Shown here: positions 17,182 through 24,467 of the stretch, one piece after another
How positions within the stretch are numbered: position 1 is the first letter of the stretch
Layout of the letters: each line of letters begins with the position of its first letter
Origin: Streptomyces aureus
Lineage (GTDB): Bacteria > Actinomycetota > Actinomycetes > Streptomycetales > Streptomycetaceae
DNA: 64,000 nt
NCBI RefSeq assembly: GCF_000725495.1
Contig: NZ_JNZD01000013.1
Span: forward strand, 62,001-126,000
Reading direction: 5' to 3'
Position numbers and translations under genes: made by a program
Notes under the pieces: model-generated
Seen by the model: the letters and a program-made list of their open reading frames with translations, nothing else
What the model was told of the DNA's origin: nothing
Database searches by the model: none

Positions 17182-18054
17182 GTGTACGACCCGTCCCAGC
17201 TGCGTACGTTCCTGGCGGTGGCCCAGACACTGAGCTTCACCCAGGCCGCCCGGCGGCTCGGGGTGCGCCAGTCCACGGTCAGCCAGCACGTGCGGCGGCT
17301 TGAGGACGCGGCGGGACGGCAGCTCTTCTCCCGTGACACCCACTCCGTCGAGCTCACCGAGGACGGTGAGGCGATGCTCGGGTTCGCGCGGCGGATCCTT
17401 GAGGTGCAGGAGCAGGCGACGGCGTTCTTCACCGGGACCCGGCTGCGGGGGCGGCTGCGTTTCGGCGCGTCGGAGGACTTCGTGCTGACCCGGCTGCCGG
17501 AGATCCTGGAGGGGTTCCGCACGGACCACCCCGAGGTGGACCTGGAGCTGACGGTCGAGCTGTCCGGCACGCTGCACGAACAGCTCGCCGCCGGGCAACT
17601 CGATCTGGTGCTGGCGAAGCGGCGGCCCGAGGACCCGCGGGGCGAGCTCGTCTGGCACGACCGTCTCGTGTGGATCGGCGCGGAGCGGCTGCGGCTCGAT
17701 CCGGACCGCCCGGTCCCGCTGATCGTGTATCCGCCCCCCGGCATCACCAGGGCGCTCGCCCTGGAAGCGCTGGAGCGGCAGGGCCGGCCGTGGCGCATCG
17801 CCTGCACCAGCGGCAGCCTGAACGGCCTGCTCGCGGCGGCCCGCGCGGGTCTCGGGGTGATGGCGCACTCCCGGGGGCTGGTGCCGCCGGGCCTGGTGCG
17901 GGTGCCGGAGCGTGCGGGGCTCCCGGAGCTCGGCGAGGTCGACTTCGTGCTGGTGCACGGCAGGCGGCGGCCCTCCGCGCAGGGTGCCGCGGACGCCCTC
18001 GCGGCGGCGATCCTCGCGGGCGGGGACCGACTGCACCGGAGGCGACGGAGCTGA
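17182..18054 (+). CDS. LysR family transcriptional regulator
   Basis: A 290-residue LysR protein: helix-turn-helix in the first 60 residues (LSFTQAARRLGVRQSTVSQH) and a periplasmic-binding-like effector domain from about residue 88. It uses a GTG start (MYDPSQLRTFLAVAQ is the normal opening). It is transcribed away from the SBF transporter, the classical arrangement for a LysR activator and its target. The shared 155-bp region contains the palindrome ATCGCGAT at 17163-17170 just before the start and no clear second site. The effector is unknown but may be the transported compound. Confidence 0.92.
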   Translation: MYDPSQLRTFLAVAQTLSFTQAARRLGVRQSTVSQHVRRLEDAAGRQLFSRDTHSVELTEDGEAMLGFARRILEVQEQATAFFTGTRLRGRLRFGASEDFVLTRLPEILEGFRTDHPEVDLELTVELSGTLHEQLAAGQLDLVLAKRRPEDPRGELVWHDRLVWIGAERLRLDPDRPVPLIVYPPPGITRALALEALERQGRPWRIACTSGSLNGLLAAARAGLGVMAHSRGLVPPGLVRVPERAGLPELGEVDFVLVHGRRRPSAQGAADALAAAILAGGDRLHRRRRS

Positions 18055-18491
18055 GCCGCCGGCGCGCGTGACCAGGCGTGGCGGAGCAGCCCCGTCCACG
18101 GCCGGGGGCCGCTGCACCGGGGACGACGGAGCCGACCCGTCTCCGGGCGGGGCCGCTGCACCCGGGAGGCGGCGGACCTGTCCCCGTCCCACCCGCCCCG
18201 CGGTGGCCGGAACGCCCCGCTCAGGGCGGCCCCTATGCCCGGAATGATGGATTCCGGATCGATCTCCCGATACCGCCGGAACCCCCTCGCCGGGTCGTAG
18301 CGATTCCGTGGAGATTAGGGAATCGAAACCTACGGAACCGTAAGGGATTCTGTCCGACCCTTCCCCTTGTGCGGCATTTCCGTGGCTGACCTGTGCGGAC
18401 GCCGTGCCCCTCGGCGATTCGAGCCCCCTCCCGTCCGCTCGCGTGGTGGGGTAGCTTTCACGGCGCTGTGCGGAGGCCACGAGGAGCGGGA
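18055..18491. other. 437-bp spacer upstream of the acyl-CoA synthetase gene
   Basis: The first ~180 bp are GC-rich with imperfect repeats of the form GCTGCACCGGGGACGACGGAGC. From about 18240 the sequence turns clearly more A/T-rich (for example GGAATGATGGATTCCGGATC), as expected of promoter DNA. It contains the palindrome at 18331-18342. No gene was found in it. Confidence 0.6.
18331..18342. promoter_or_regulatory. Candidate operator TACGGAACCGTA
   Basis: Perfect five-base arms TACGG and CCGTA flank AA, 150 bp upstream of the acyl-CoA synthetase start in an A/T-richer patch. It is a plausible operator for a fatty-acid-responsive repressor; the regulator is not identified. Confidence 0.4.
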
Positions 18492-20318
18492 TTGCGCGAG
18501 TTCACCAACCCCCCGTCGGCGTCGGCGCCGCCGGTGGGCGGCCTGGCCGATGCCGTCTTCCAGTATGCCCACGAGGACCCCCTCCACGTCGCTCTCGGCC
18601 GCAAGGACGAGCAGGGCCAGTGGCGCGATGTCACCTCCGCCGAGTTCCGGGACGAGGTGCTGGCGCTCGCCAAGGGCATGCTCGCCCAGGGCATCCGCTT
18701 CGGCGACCGGGTCGCCATCATGTCCCGCACCCGCTACGAGTGGACCCTCTTCGACTTCGCCCTGTGGACGATCGGCGCCCAGGTCGTACCCATCTACCCC
18801 ACGTCCTCCGCCGAGCAGGTCTTCTGGATGCTGCACGACGCGCAGGTGTCGGCGGTCATGGTGGAGCACGAGGACCACGCCATGACCGTCGCCACGGTCG
18901 TCGACCGGCTGCCCCAGCTGCACAAACTGTGGCAGCTCGACGTGGGCGCGGTGCACGAGCTGTACGAGGCGGGCGCGCACATCGACGACGAGGTGGTGCA
19001 CCGGCACCGCCGCGCGGTCACCGCCGAGTCCACCGCGACGATCATCTACACCTCGGGCACGACGGGGCGCCCCAAGGGCTGTGTCATCTCGCACGCGAAC
19101 TTCATGTTCGAGGCGGACACCGTCATCGAGCGCTGGGAACCCGTCTTCCACTCCAAGCGCGGCGACGAGGCGAGCACCCTGCTGTTCCTGCCGCTCGCGC
19201 ACGTCTTCGGACGGATGGTGCAGATCGCCGCGTTCCGCGGGAGGGTCAAGTTCGGGCACCAGCCCCAGCTGAACGCGTCCGCGCTGCTGCCGGACCTCGC
19301 CGCCTTCCGCCCCACGTTCTTCCTGGCCGTTCCGTACATCTTCGAGAAGGTCTTCAACTCCGCGCGCCGCAAGGCCGAACGGGAGGGCAAGGCCGGCCCC
19401 TTCGAGAAGGCCGTGGACGTCGCCGTGCGCTACGCGGACGCCGTCGAGGCCAAGGCCTGGGGCACCGGACCGGGCCCCTCGGCGAGCCTGCGCATGCAGC
19501 ACCAGGTGCTCGACAAGCTCGTCTACTCCAAGGTGCGGGCCGCGATGGGCGGCCGGGTCCGGCACGCCATGTCGGGCGGTTCGGCGATGGACCGCCGGCT
19601 CGGGCTGTTCTTCGCGGGCGCGGGCATCATCATCTACGAGGGGTACGGGCTCACCGAGTCCACGGCCGCCGCCACCGCGAACCCGCCCGAGCGCACCCGG
19701 TTCGGCACCGTCGGCCAGGCGATCCCCGGCACCACGGTGCACATCGCCGACGACGGCGAGATCTGGCTGAACGGCGGCAACGTCTTCCAGGGCTACCTGA
19801 ACAACGACAAGGCCACCGACGCCACCCTGCACGACGGCTGGCTGGCCACCGGGGACCTCGGCTCCCTGGACGAGGACGGCTACCTCACGATCACCGGGCG
19901 CAAGAAGGAGATCCTGGTGACCTCCGGCGGCAAGAGCGTCTCGCCGGCCGCGCTGGAGGAGCGGGTGCGGGACCATCCGCTGGTCGCGCAGTGCATAGTG
20001 GTCGGCAACGACCGGCCGTACATCGCGGCCCTGGTCACCCTCGACTCCGAGGCCGTGGAGCACTGGCTGGCGATGCGGGGCAAGCCGACGCTGGCCGCCG
20101 GCGAGCTGGTGCGCGACCCCGATCTGGAGACCGAGGTGCGGCGCGCCGTGGTCGCCGCGAACACCCTGGTCTCGCAGGCAGAGTCGATCCGTACGTTCCG
20201 GATCCTGGCGAACCAGTTCACCGAGGAGCACGGTCTGCTCACCCCGTCGCTGAAGCTGAAGCGCCGGGCGATCGAGAAGGCGTACGCGACGGAGGTCGAG
20301 GCGCTCTACCGGACGTGA
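18492..20318 (+). CDS. Long-chain fatty acid-CoA ligase (AMP-dependent synthetase)
   Basis: A 608-residue adenylate-forming enzyme that activates fatty acids to acyl-CoA. The AMP-binding P-loop IIYTSGTTGRPKG is at about residues 184-196, the acyl-binding/adenylation motif YEGYGLTESTAA and GWLATGDLG follow, and the C-terminal domain has the hinge and GRKKEILVTSGGKSVSP with the catalytic-lysine region near the end (PSLKLKRRAIEKAY). The start is TTG 18492 (LREFTNPPSASAPP), chosen because GAGGAG sits five bases upstream and no in-frame ATG or GTG fits. It appears monocistronic, in the lead of an A/T-richer promoter patch. Confidence 0.9.
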   Translation: MREFTNPPSASAPPVGGLADAVFQYAHEDPLHVALGRKDEQGQWRDVTSAEFRDEVLALAKGMLAQGIRFGDRVAIMSRTRYEWTLFDFALWTIGAQVVPIYPTSSAEQVFWMLHDAQVSAVMVEHEDHAMTVATVVDRLPQLHKLWQLDVGAVHELYEAGAHIDDEVVHRHRRAVTAESTATIIYTSGTTGRPKGCVISHANFMFEADTVIERWEPVFHSKRGDEASTLLFLPLAHVFGRMVQIAAFRGRVKFGHQPQLNASALLPDLAAFRPTFFLAVPYIFEKVFNSARRKAEREGKAGPFEKAVDVAVRYADAVEAKAWGTGPGPSASLRMQHQVLDKLVYSKVRAAMGGRVRHAMSGGSAMDRRLGLFFAGAGIIIYEGYGLTESTAAATANPPERTRFGTVGQAIPGTTVHIADDGEIWLNGGNVFQGYLNNDKATDATLHDGWLATGDLGSLDEDGYLTITGRKKEILVTSGGKSVSPAALEERVRDHPLVAQCIVVGNDRPYIAALVTLDSEAVEHWLAMRGKPTLAAGELVRDPDLETEVRRAVVAANTLVSQAESIRTFRILANQFTEEHGLLTPSLKLKRRAIEKAYATEVEALYRT

Positions 20319-20499
20319 CGTCGGGCGACGGCCGCGCGGGAACCCTTGTCGGTCCCGGGCGCAAGTTTCGGCATGATTGATCGGACTATTTCGGCCAATC
20401 TTCGATTCCGCGCGCCCGGAGCCCGGTCAGGAATGCATCACGGCCCGTGATCGTTGACCATGACGAGTACCACCCGACGACTTTAAGGATCGAGAGCTC

Positions 20500-21333
20500 G
20501 TGAGCAAGGTCCCCCCGATCATCCTGAACAACGGCGTCGAGATGCCACAACTGGGCTTCGGCGTCTGGCAGGTGCCGGACGACGAGGCGGAGCGAGCGGT
20601 CACCACCGCGCTGGAGTCCGGGTACCGCAGCATCGACACGGCGGCGATCTACGGCAACGAAGAGGGCACCGGCAAGGCCGTGAACGCCTCCGGCATCGCC
20701 CGCGAGGAGCTCTTCGTCACCACCAAGCTCTGGAACAGCGACCAGGGTCACGACTCCGCGCTGCGCGCCTTCGACACCTCGCTGGACAAGCTCGGCCTGG
20801 ACTACGTCGACCTGTATCTGATCCACTGGCCGACCCCGTCCCGGGACCGGTACGTGGACACGTTCAAGGCGATGGAGAAGATCCTCGCCGACGGCCGCGC
20901 CAAGGCCATCGGCACCTCGAACTTCCTGCCGGAGCACCTGGAGCGGCTGATCGAGGAGACGTCCGTCATCCCGGCCGTCAACCAGATCGAGCTGCACCCG
21001 CACCTCCAGCAGCGCGCGGCCCGTGAGTTCCACGCCGAGCAGGGCATCGCGACCGAGGCCTGGTCGCCGCTGGGCCAGGGCAAGGGGCTCCTCGAGGTCC
21101 CGGCGATCGTCGCCATCGCCCAGAAGCACGGCCGCACCACGGCCCAGATCGTCCTGCGCTGGCACCTCCAGCTGGGCAACATCGTGATCCCCAAGTCCGT
21201 GACGCCGTCGCGGATCAAGGAGAACATCGACGTCTTCGACTTCTCGCTGGACACCGAGGACATCGCCGCGATCTCGGCCCTGAACGAGGACCGCCGGATC
21301 GGACCCGACCCGGCCGTGTTCGACGTCGGCTGA
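20500..21333 (+). CDS. Aldo/keto reductase (2,5-diketo-D-gluconate reductase type)
   Basis: A 277-residue NADPH-dependent TIM-barrel reductase. The catalytic tetrad is intact: Asp46 and Tyr51 in SIDTAAIYGNE, Lys76 in VTTKLWNS and His109 in YLIHWPTP. The cofactor loop IPKSVTPSRIKENIDVFDF near residue 230 binds the NADPH phosphate. It resembles AKR5-type enzymes acting on keto-sugars and aldehydes, so the exact substrate is open. The GTG start is preceded by AAGGATCGAGAG. It ends 95 bp before a strong intrinsic terminator, so it is probably transcribed alone. Confidence 0.92.
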   Translation: MSKVPPIILNNGVEMPQLGFGVWQVPDDEAERAVTTALESGYRSIDTAAIYGNEEGTGKAVNASGIAREELFVTTKLWNSDQGHDSALRAFDTSLDKLGLDYVDLYLIHWPTPSRDRYVDTFKAMEKILADGRAKAIGTSNFLPEHLERLIEETSVIPAVNQIELHPHLQQRAAREFHAEQGIATEAWSPLGQGKGLLEVPAIVAIAQKHGRTTAQIVLRWHLQLGNIVIPKSVTPSRIKENIDVFDFSLDTEDIAAISALNEDRRIGPDPAVFDVG

Positions 21334-21427
21334 GAAGCCCGTCCGGCCCCGGGCCGGGGCGCCCGCCGCCCCTGGTCACGGGCCACGCCTGCCCGGAAAC
21401 GGCGCCGGCCCGCCCGCCCCGCTCGAA

Positions 21428-21464
21428 GCCGCCGCCCGGATGCGCACCGCATCCGGGCGGCGGC
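21428..21464 (+). terminator. Intrinsic terminator after the aldo/keto reductase gene
   Basis: A 17-bp perfect stem (GCCGCCGCCCGGATGCG paired with its complement) closes on a three-base CAC loop and is followed by CTTTTC. It isolates the reductase from the chitosanase gene. Confidence 0.9.
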
Positions 21465-21545
21465 CTTTTCACCTCTTGGACCGGACCAATCCGGCCCCAA
21501 GTCTTGACGCGGTCATGCAACAGGGCCACCTTGTAGGCGAACCCG

Positions 21546-21564
21546 GTAAGGAAAGTTTCCTAAC
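21546..21564. promoter_or_regulatory. CsnR-like palindromic operator upstream of chitosanase
   Basis: GTAAGGAAAGTTTCCTAAC has nine-base arms (GTAAGGAAA / TTTCCTAAC) with one mismatch around a central G. It ends 16 bp before the chitosanase start. It matches, as remembered, the palindrome that the ROK repressor CsnR binds upstream of chitosanase genes in Streptomyces. A TTGACG hexamer lies at 21504-21509, but a matching -10 was not clear. Confidence 0.7.
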
Positions 21565-21580
21565 AGAAGGGTCCCCCACA

Positions 21581-22273
21581 GTGCGCACTCGAACACTGAC
21601 CCTGTCCGCGGTCGCCGGAGCGGCGCTGCTCGCCGTCACCGCGCTCCCGGCCGGCGCCACCGGCGCCGCGCCCCGCTCGGCGCAGGAGGGCTCGGTCACC
21701 GCGGCCGCCCTCCTCGCCAAGGTCACGTCCTGTTCCCAGATCTCGAACGGCAAGTACAGGACGGACGAGGAGACCTCGGCCACGATCCCCGTCTGCGGCA
21801 AGAACGGCGCCGTGTTCTGGAAGGCCGACATGGACGTCGACTGCGACGGCCAGGTCACCTCCAAGTGCAACTCCGGCACCGATCCCTGGTTCCAGGACGA
21901 CACCGCCTTCCACCAGTCCGACGGCAGGCCGCTGCGTGCCGACTCGCTCCCCTACGTCGTCGTGCCGAGCTCCAGCAGCATCTGGAAGTACACGAGTTCG
22001 GGCATCAAGGGCGGCGGTGTGGTCGCCGTGGTCTACAACGGCAAGGTCGAGTACGCGGTGGTCGGTGACACCGGACCGACGAAGATCATCGGCGAGGCGT
22101 CCTACGCCACCGCGAACGCGCTCGGCATCGACCCCGACCCGGAGACCGGCGGGGCCGACAGTGGCGTGACGTACATACTCTTCAAGAACTCGCAGGTCTC
22201 GCCCATCGAGAGCCACGGCGCGGCCGTGTCGCTCGGGGACTCGCTGGCCAGGCAGTTCCTCGCGAACAACTGA
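21581..22273 (+). CDS. Secreted GH75 chitosanase
   Basis: A 230-residue secreted endo-chitosanase that cuts chitosan outside the cell. Residues 1-29 are a signal peptide (ALPAGATGA region). The mature protein shows the GH75 hallmark VVGDTGPTKIIGEASYATA, with Asp163 and Glu172 in the positions of the family's two catalytic acids, and KADMDVDCDGQ upstream. Four cysteines (SCSQIS, PVCGKN, VDCDG, KCNSG) suggest disulfides. The start is GTG 21581. A CsnR-like operator overlaps its leader, so induction by chitosan oligosaccharides is likely. It is closed by a hairpin shared with the convergent SDR gene. Confidence 0.9.
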   Translation: MRTRTLTLSAVAGAALLAVTALPAGATGAAPRSAQEGSVTAAALLAKVTSCSQISNGKYRTDEETSATIPVCGKNGAVFWKADMDVDCDGQVTSKCNSGTDPWFQDDTAFHQSDGRPLRADSLPYVVVPSSSSIWKYTSSGIKGGGVVAVVYNGKVEYAVVGDTGPTKIIGEASYATANALGIDPDPETGGADSGVTYILFKNSQVSPIESHGAAVSLGDSLARQFLANN

Positions 22274-22317
22274 GCACCGCGGGGGCGGGAACGGCCCGGG
22301 GGCGGGACGCCCGGGGC

Positions 22318-22358
22318 GGGGCTCCGGGGGGGCGGGCGTCCGTCCTCCCCGGAGCCCC
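22318..22358. terminator. Bidirectional hairpin between convergent chitosanase and SDR genes
   Basis: GGGGCTCCGGGG (22318-22329) pairs perfectly with CCCCGGAGCCCC (22347-22358). It sits between two convergent stop codons and could stop transcription from both sides, although no U-tract is present. Confidence 0.65.
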
Positions 22359-22372
22359 ACCCCGGAGCGGGG

Positions 22373-23074
22373 TCAGACGGGCTGGCCGATCGGGCGGACG
22401 ACGACCGTGTTCACGTCGACGCCCTTCGGCTGCCCGATCGCCCAGACGACCGAGTCGGCGATCTGGTCCGCCGTCAGGAGGTGCCCCGGCGGGAGGCTGC
22501 CGTAGCTGTCCCAGAACGGGGTCTCCACCCGGCCGGGCGACACCAGGGTCACGCCCACGCCGAACTCGGTGACCTGGCGCCGGGTGTTCTCGGCGAGCCC
22601 GGTCACCGCCCACTTCGTCGCCCCGTAGAGGTTGCCGGGCGTGTTCACGTGCCCGGCGACGCTGCCGATCAGGACGATACGGCCGCGCGACTCCTTCAGC
22701 GCGTCGATGGAAGCGCGGACGAGCAGCGCGGGACCCAGGACATTGGTCAGCACCATCTCGGACCAGCCGGCCGGGTCCCCGTCCGCCACCGTGTCGTGGG
22801 TGGCGAAACCGGCGTTGGCGAGGACGGTGTCGATCCGCCCGAAGCTCTTGAGCGTCGTCTCGACCGCGGCGCTCACCTGGTCGTACTCCGCCGCGTGCCC
22901 GACGATCGTCAACAGCCCCTCGGGGCGCCCCAGTTCCTCGGCGAACGCGTCGAGACGCTCCTCACCGCGACCCGTGACGGCCACCCGCTGCCCTGCGTCG
23001 AGCAGCCGGCGGGCGACCGCGGCTCCGATGCCGCTTCCGCCGCCGGTGATCAGCGCGACAGGAGAATCGGTCAT
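22373..23074 (-). CDS. Short-chain dehydrogenase/reductase
   Basis: A 233-residue classical SDR. The nucleotide-binding motif TGGGSGIG begins at residue 10, NAG is at 87-89, and the catalytic Ser138 (LIGSVAGH), Tyr150 and Lys154 (NLYGATKWAV) are all present. Arg36 in VTGRGEER suggests NADP preference. It is a cytosolic oxidoreductase of unknown substrate. ATG 23074 is chosen because the GG(A/G)-rich leader TGGGGG precedes it and MTDSPVALITGG is a normal SDR opening; the frame is open 29 codons upstream. Confidence 0.9.
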   Translation of the reverse strand: MTDSPVALITGGGSGIGAAVARRLLDAGQRVAVTGRGEERLDAFAEELGRPEGLLTIVGHAAEYDQVSAAVETTLKSFGRIDTVLANAGFATHDTVADGDPAGWSEMVLTNVLGPALLVRASIDALKESRGRIVLIGSVAGHVNTPGNLYGATKWAVTGLAENTRRQVTEFGVGVTLVSPGRVETPFWDSYGSLPPGHLLTADQIADSVVWAIGQPKGVDVNTVVVRPIGQPV

Positions 23075-23203
23075 GGTGAACCCCCAGGAGTGTCCGGCCC
23101 GCACGGGCCAACTGTCCGTCGAACTCCGGGAGTTCATCACTTGGAGCACACTCGATGTCAAGGCCGGTGAGCCCCGCGCACCGGGCGGGCGGCGGCCTTT
23201 GGA

Positions 23204-24181
23204 CTACTCGGGCTTCACCCCGACGTACACCGTCATCGCGGTCAGGACGAACACGTCCGGGCGGTGGTGCACGCTCGCCTTGTCGTCCGGGTCGAGGAGC
23301 CGGTCGAGCGTGGCGACGTCCTCGGCGGTCAGCCCTTCGGCGAGCCCCTCCCGCCTGCGGGTCAGCTGGCTGACGACGAAGGCGCGGGCCTCGTCCGAGA
23401 CCGGTGCGGGCAGGTCGAGCAGGAAGGTGCGGGTCGCCGTGTGGCGCAGCCCGACGGAGGTGAGCAGGGCGGGCCAGTCCTCGGTCTCGGCCACCGATCC
23501 CGGCAGCTCGGTCCGCATCCGGGTGAACCACTCGTCGTGCACGGCGTCGATGCGGGCCTCCAGACCGGGCCGGCCGATGCCGGTGTCGCGCGGGAGGAAA
23601 CGCGTGGGCAGGCCGCCCTCCAGCAGGGCGAGGGTGCCGCCGGGGGCGAGGCTCCGGACGAAACCGGTGAGCGCGGCCCGCTGGTCGCCGACGTGGTGCA
23701 GCGACCGGCTCGCCCACAGCAGGTCCGCCGGGTACTCCAGGTCGCCGACACCGCCCGAGAGTTCGGCCTCGACGGTGCTGAAGCGGTCGGCGAAGCCGAG
23801 TCGCCCGGCACGGGCCCGGGCCTCCGTGAGCAGCGCCTCGGCGCCGTCCACGGCGACGATCCGGGCGGCGGGGAACGTCTTGGCGAACAGACCGGAGATC
23901 ACGCCCGGGCCGCTGCCCGCGTCCACGATCAGCCCCGGATCGGCCCGCAGCTCCCGCAGCCACTCGGCAGCCTGGACGTAGGCCGGGGTGAACAGCTCCG
24001 CCTCCTGGATCAGCAGGGGCAGCATCTGGGAGAAGTCCATGTGGGTGTCGCCGTGCGGATCGCCGTGCCCGTGGCCCTGGGCGGCGCCGTGCCGGTGGCC
24101 GTGGTCGTGCGCCCCGCCCTGCGCGGGTGCCGGTGCCGTGCCGTGGCCGCCGCAGTGCTCGTGGTCGTGGTCCTGTGCCAT
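23204..24181 (-). CDS. Class I methyltransferase with a histidine-rich N-terminus
   Basis: A 325-residue S-adenosylmethionine-dependent methyltransferase. The SAM motif VDAGSGPGVISGLFAKTF is followed by VAVDGAEALL and LLWASRSLHHVGD, giving a complete Rossmann-like core from about residue 75. The first ~48 residues are unusual: they contain some fourteen histidines in HDHEH, HDHGHRHG, HGHG and HGDTH clusters, a likely metal-binding stretch. ATG 24181 has GAGAGAGAGG upstream, which includes this head; a start after the His region would lack a ribosome site. The substrate is unknown. It stands alone on its strand, upstream of the SDR gene by 129 bp. Confidence 0.85.
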   Translation of the reverse strand: MAQDHDHEHCGGHGTAPAPAQGGAHDHGHRHGAAQGHGHGDPHGDTHMDFSQMLPLLIQEAELFTPAYVQAAEWLRELRADPGLIVDAGSGPGVISGLFAKTFPAARIVAVDGAEALLTEARARAGRLGFADRFSTVEAELSGGVGDLEYPADLLWASRSLHHVGDQRAALTGFVRSLAPGGTLALLEGGLPTRFLPRDTGIGRPGLEARIDAVHDEWFTRMRTELPGSVAETEDWPALLTSVGLRHTATRTFLLDLPAPVSDEARAFVVSQLTRRREGLAEGLTAEDVATLDRLLDPDDKASVHHRPDVFVLTAMTVYVGVKPE

Positions 24182-24387
24182 GGGACAAGCCTCTCTCTCG
24201 GGATGAGGACAGCGTGCGCCGCCTCTCCCGGAATCGGCCAGTCGTGTTGCTCGAACGGCAAAATGGGGCGCCGCCGGAAACCCGGACGGGCCCATGGCGG
24301 ACACAGGGCGCGCGCGGGCGGTGGTTCGCGGTCCGCCGGGGCCGGGGAAGGGATGAGGACCCCGGCGGACCGCGCGCGGTCACCCGG

Positions 24388-24456
24388 TCACAGGGCCGGG
24401 TAGGCGTTCTGGATCTTGCGGTCTGCCCCGCTGATCACTGTTCTTGCGCGGCTCAT
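24388..24456 (-). CDS. Possible 22-residue peptide ORF downstream of the GH5 gene
   Basis: ATG 24456 lies 11 bp after the GH5 stop codon, has AAGGA six bases upstream and encodes MSRARTVISG plus DRKIQNAYPAL-like residues before TGA. It has no hydrophobic segment and no recognised family. It could be a real small gene, the remnant of a lost one, or chance. The rest of the spacer 24182-24387 shows nothing recognisable. Confidence 0.25.
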   Translation of the reverse strand: MSRARTVISGADRKIQNAYPAL

Positions 24457-24467
24457 GTCGGGGTTCC

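Noticed and set aside
15884..18054. Secondary metabolite cluster
   Set aside because: Scattered methyltransferases, a FabH-like synthase and an acyl-CoA synthetase occur in the window but are not adjacent, and no PKS, NRPS, terpene or RiPP core gene was found.
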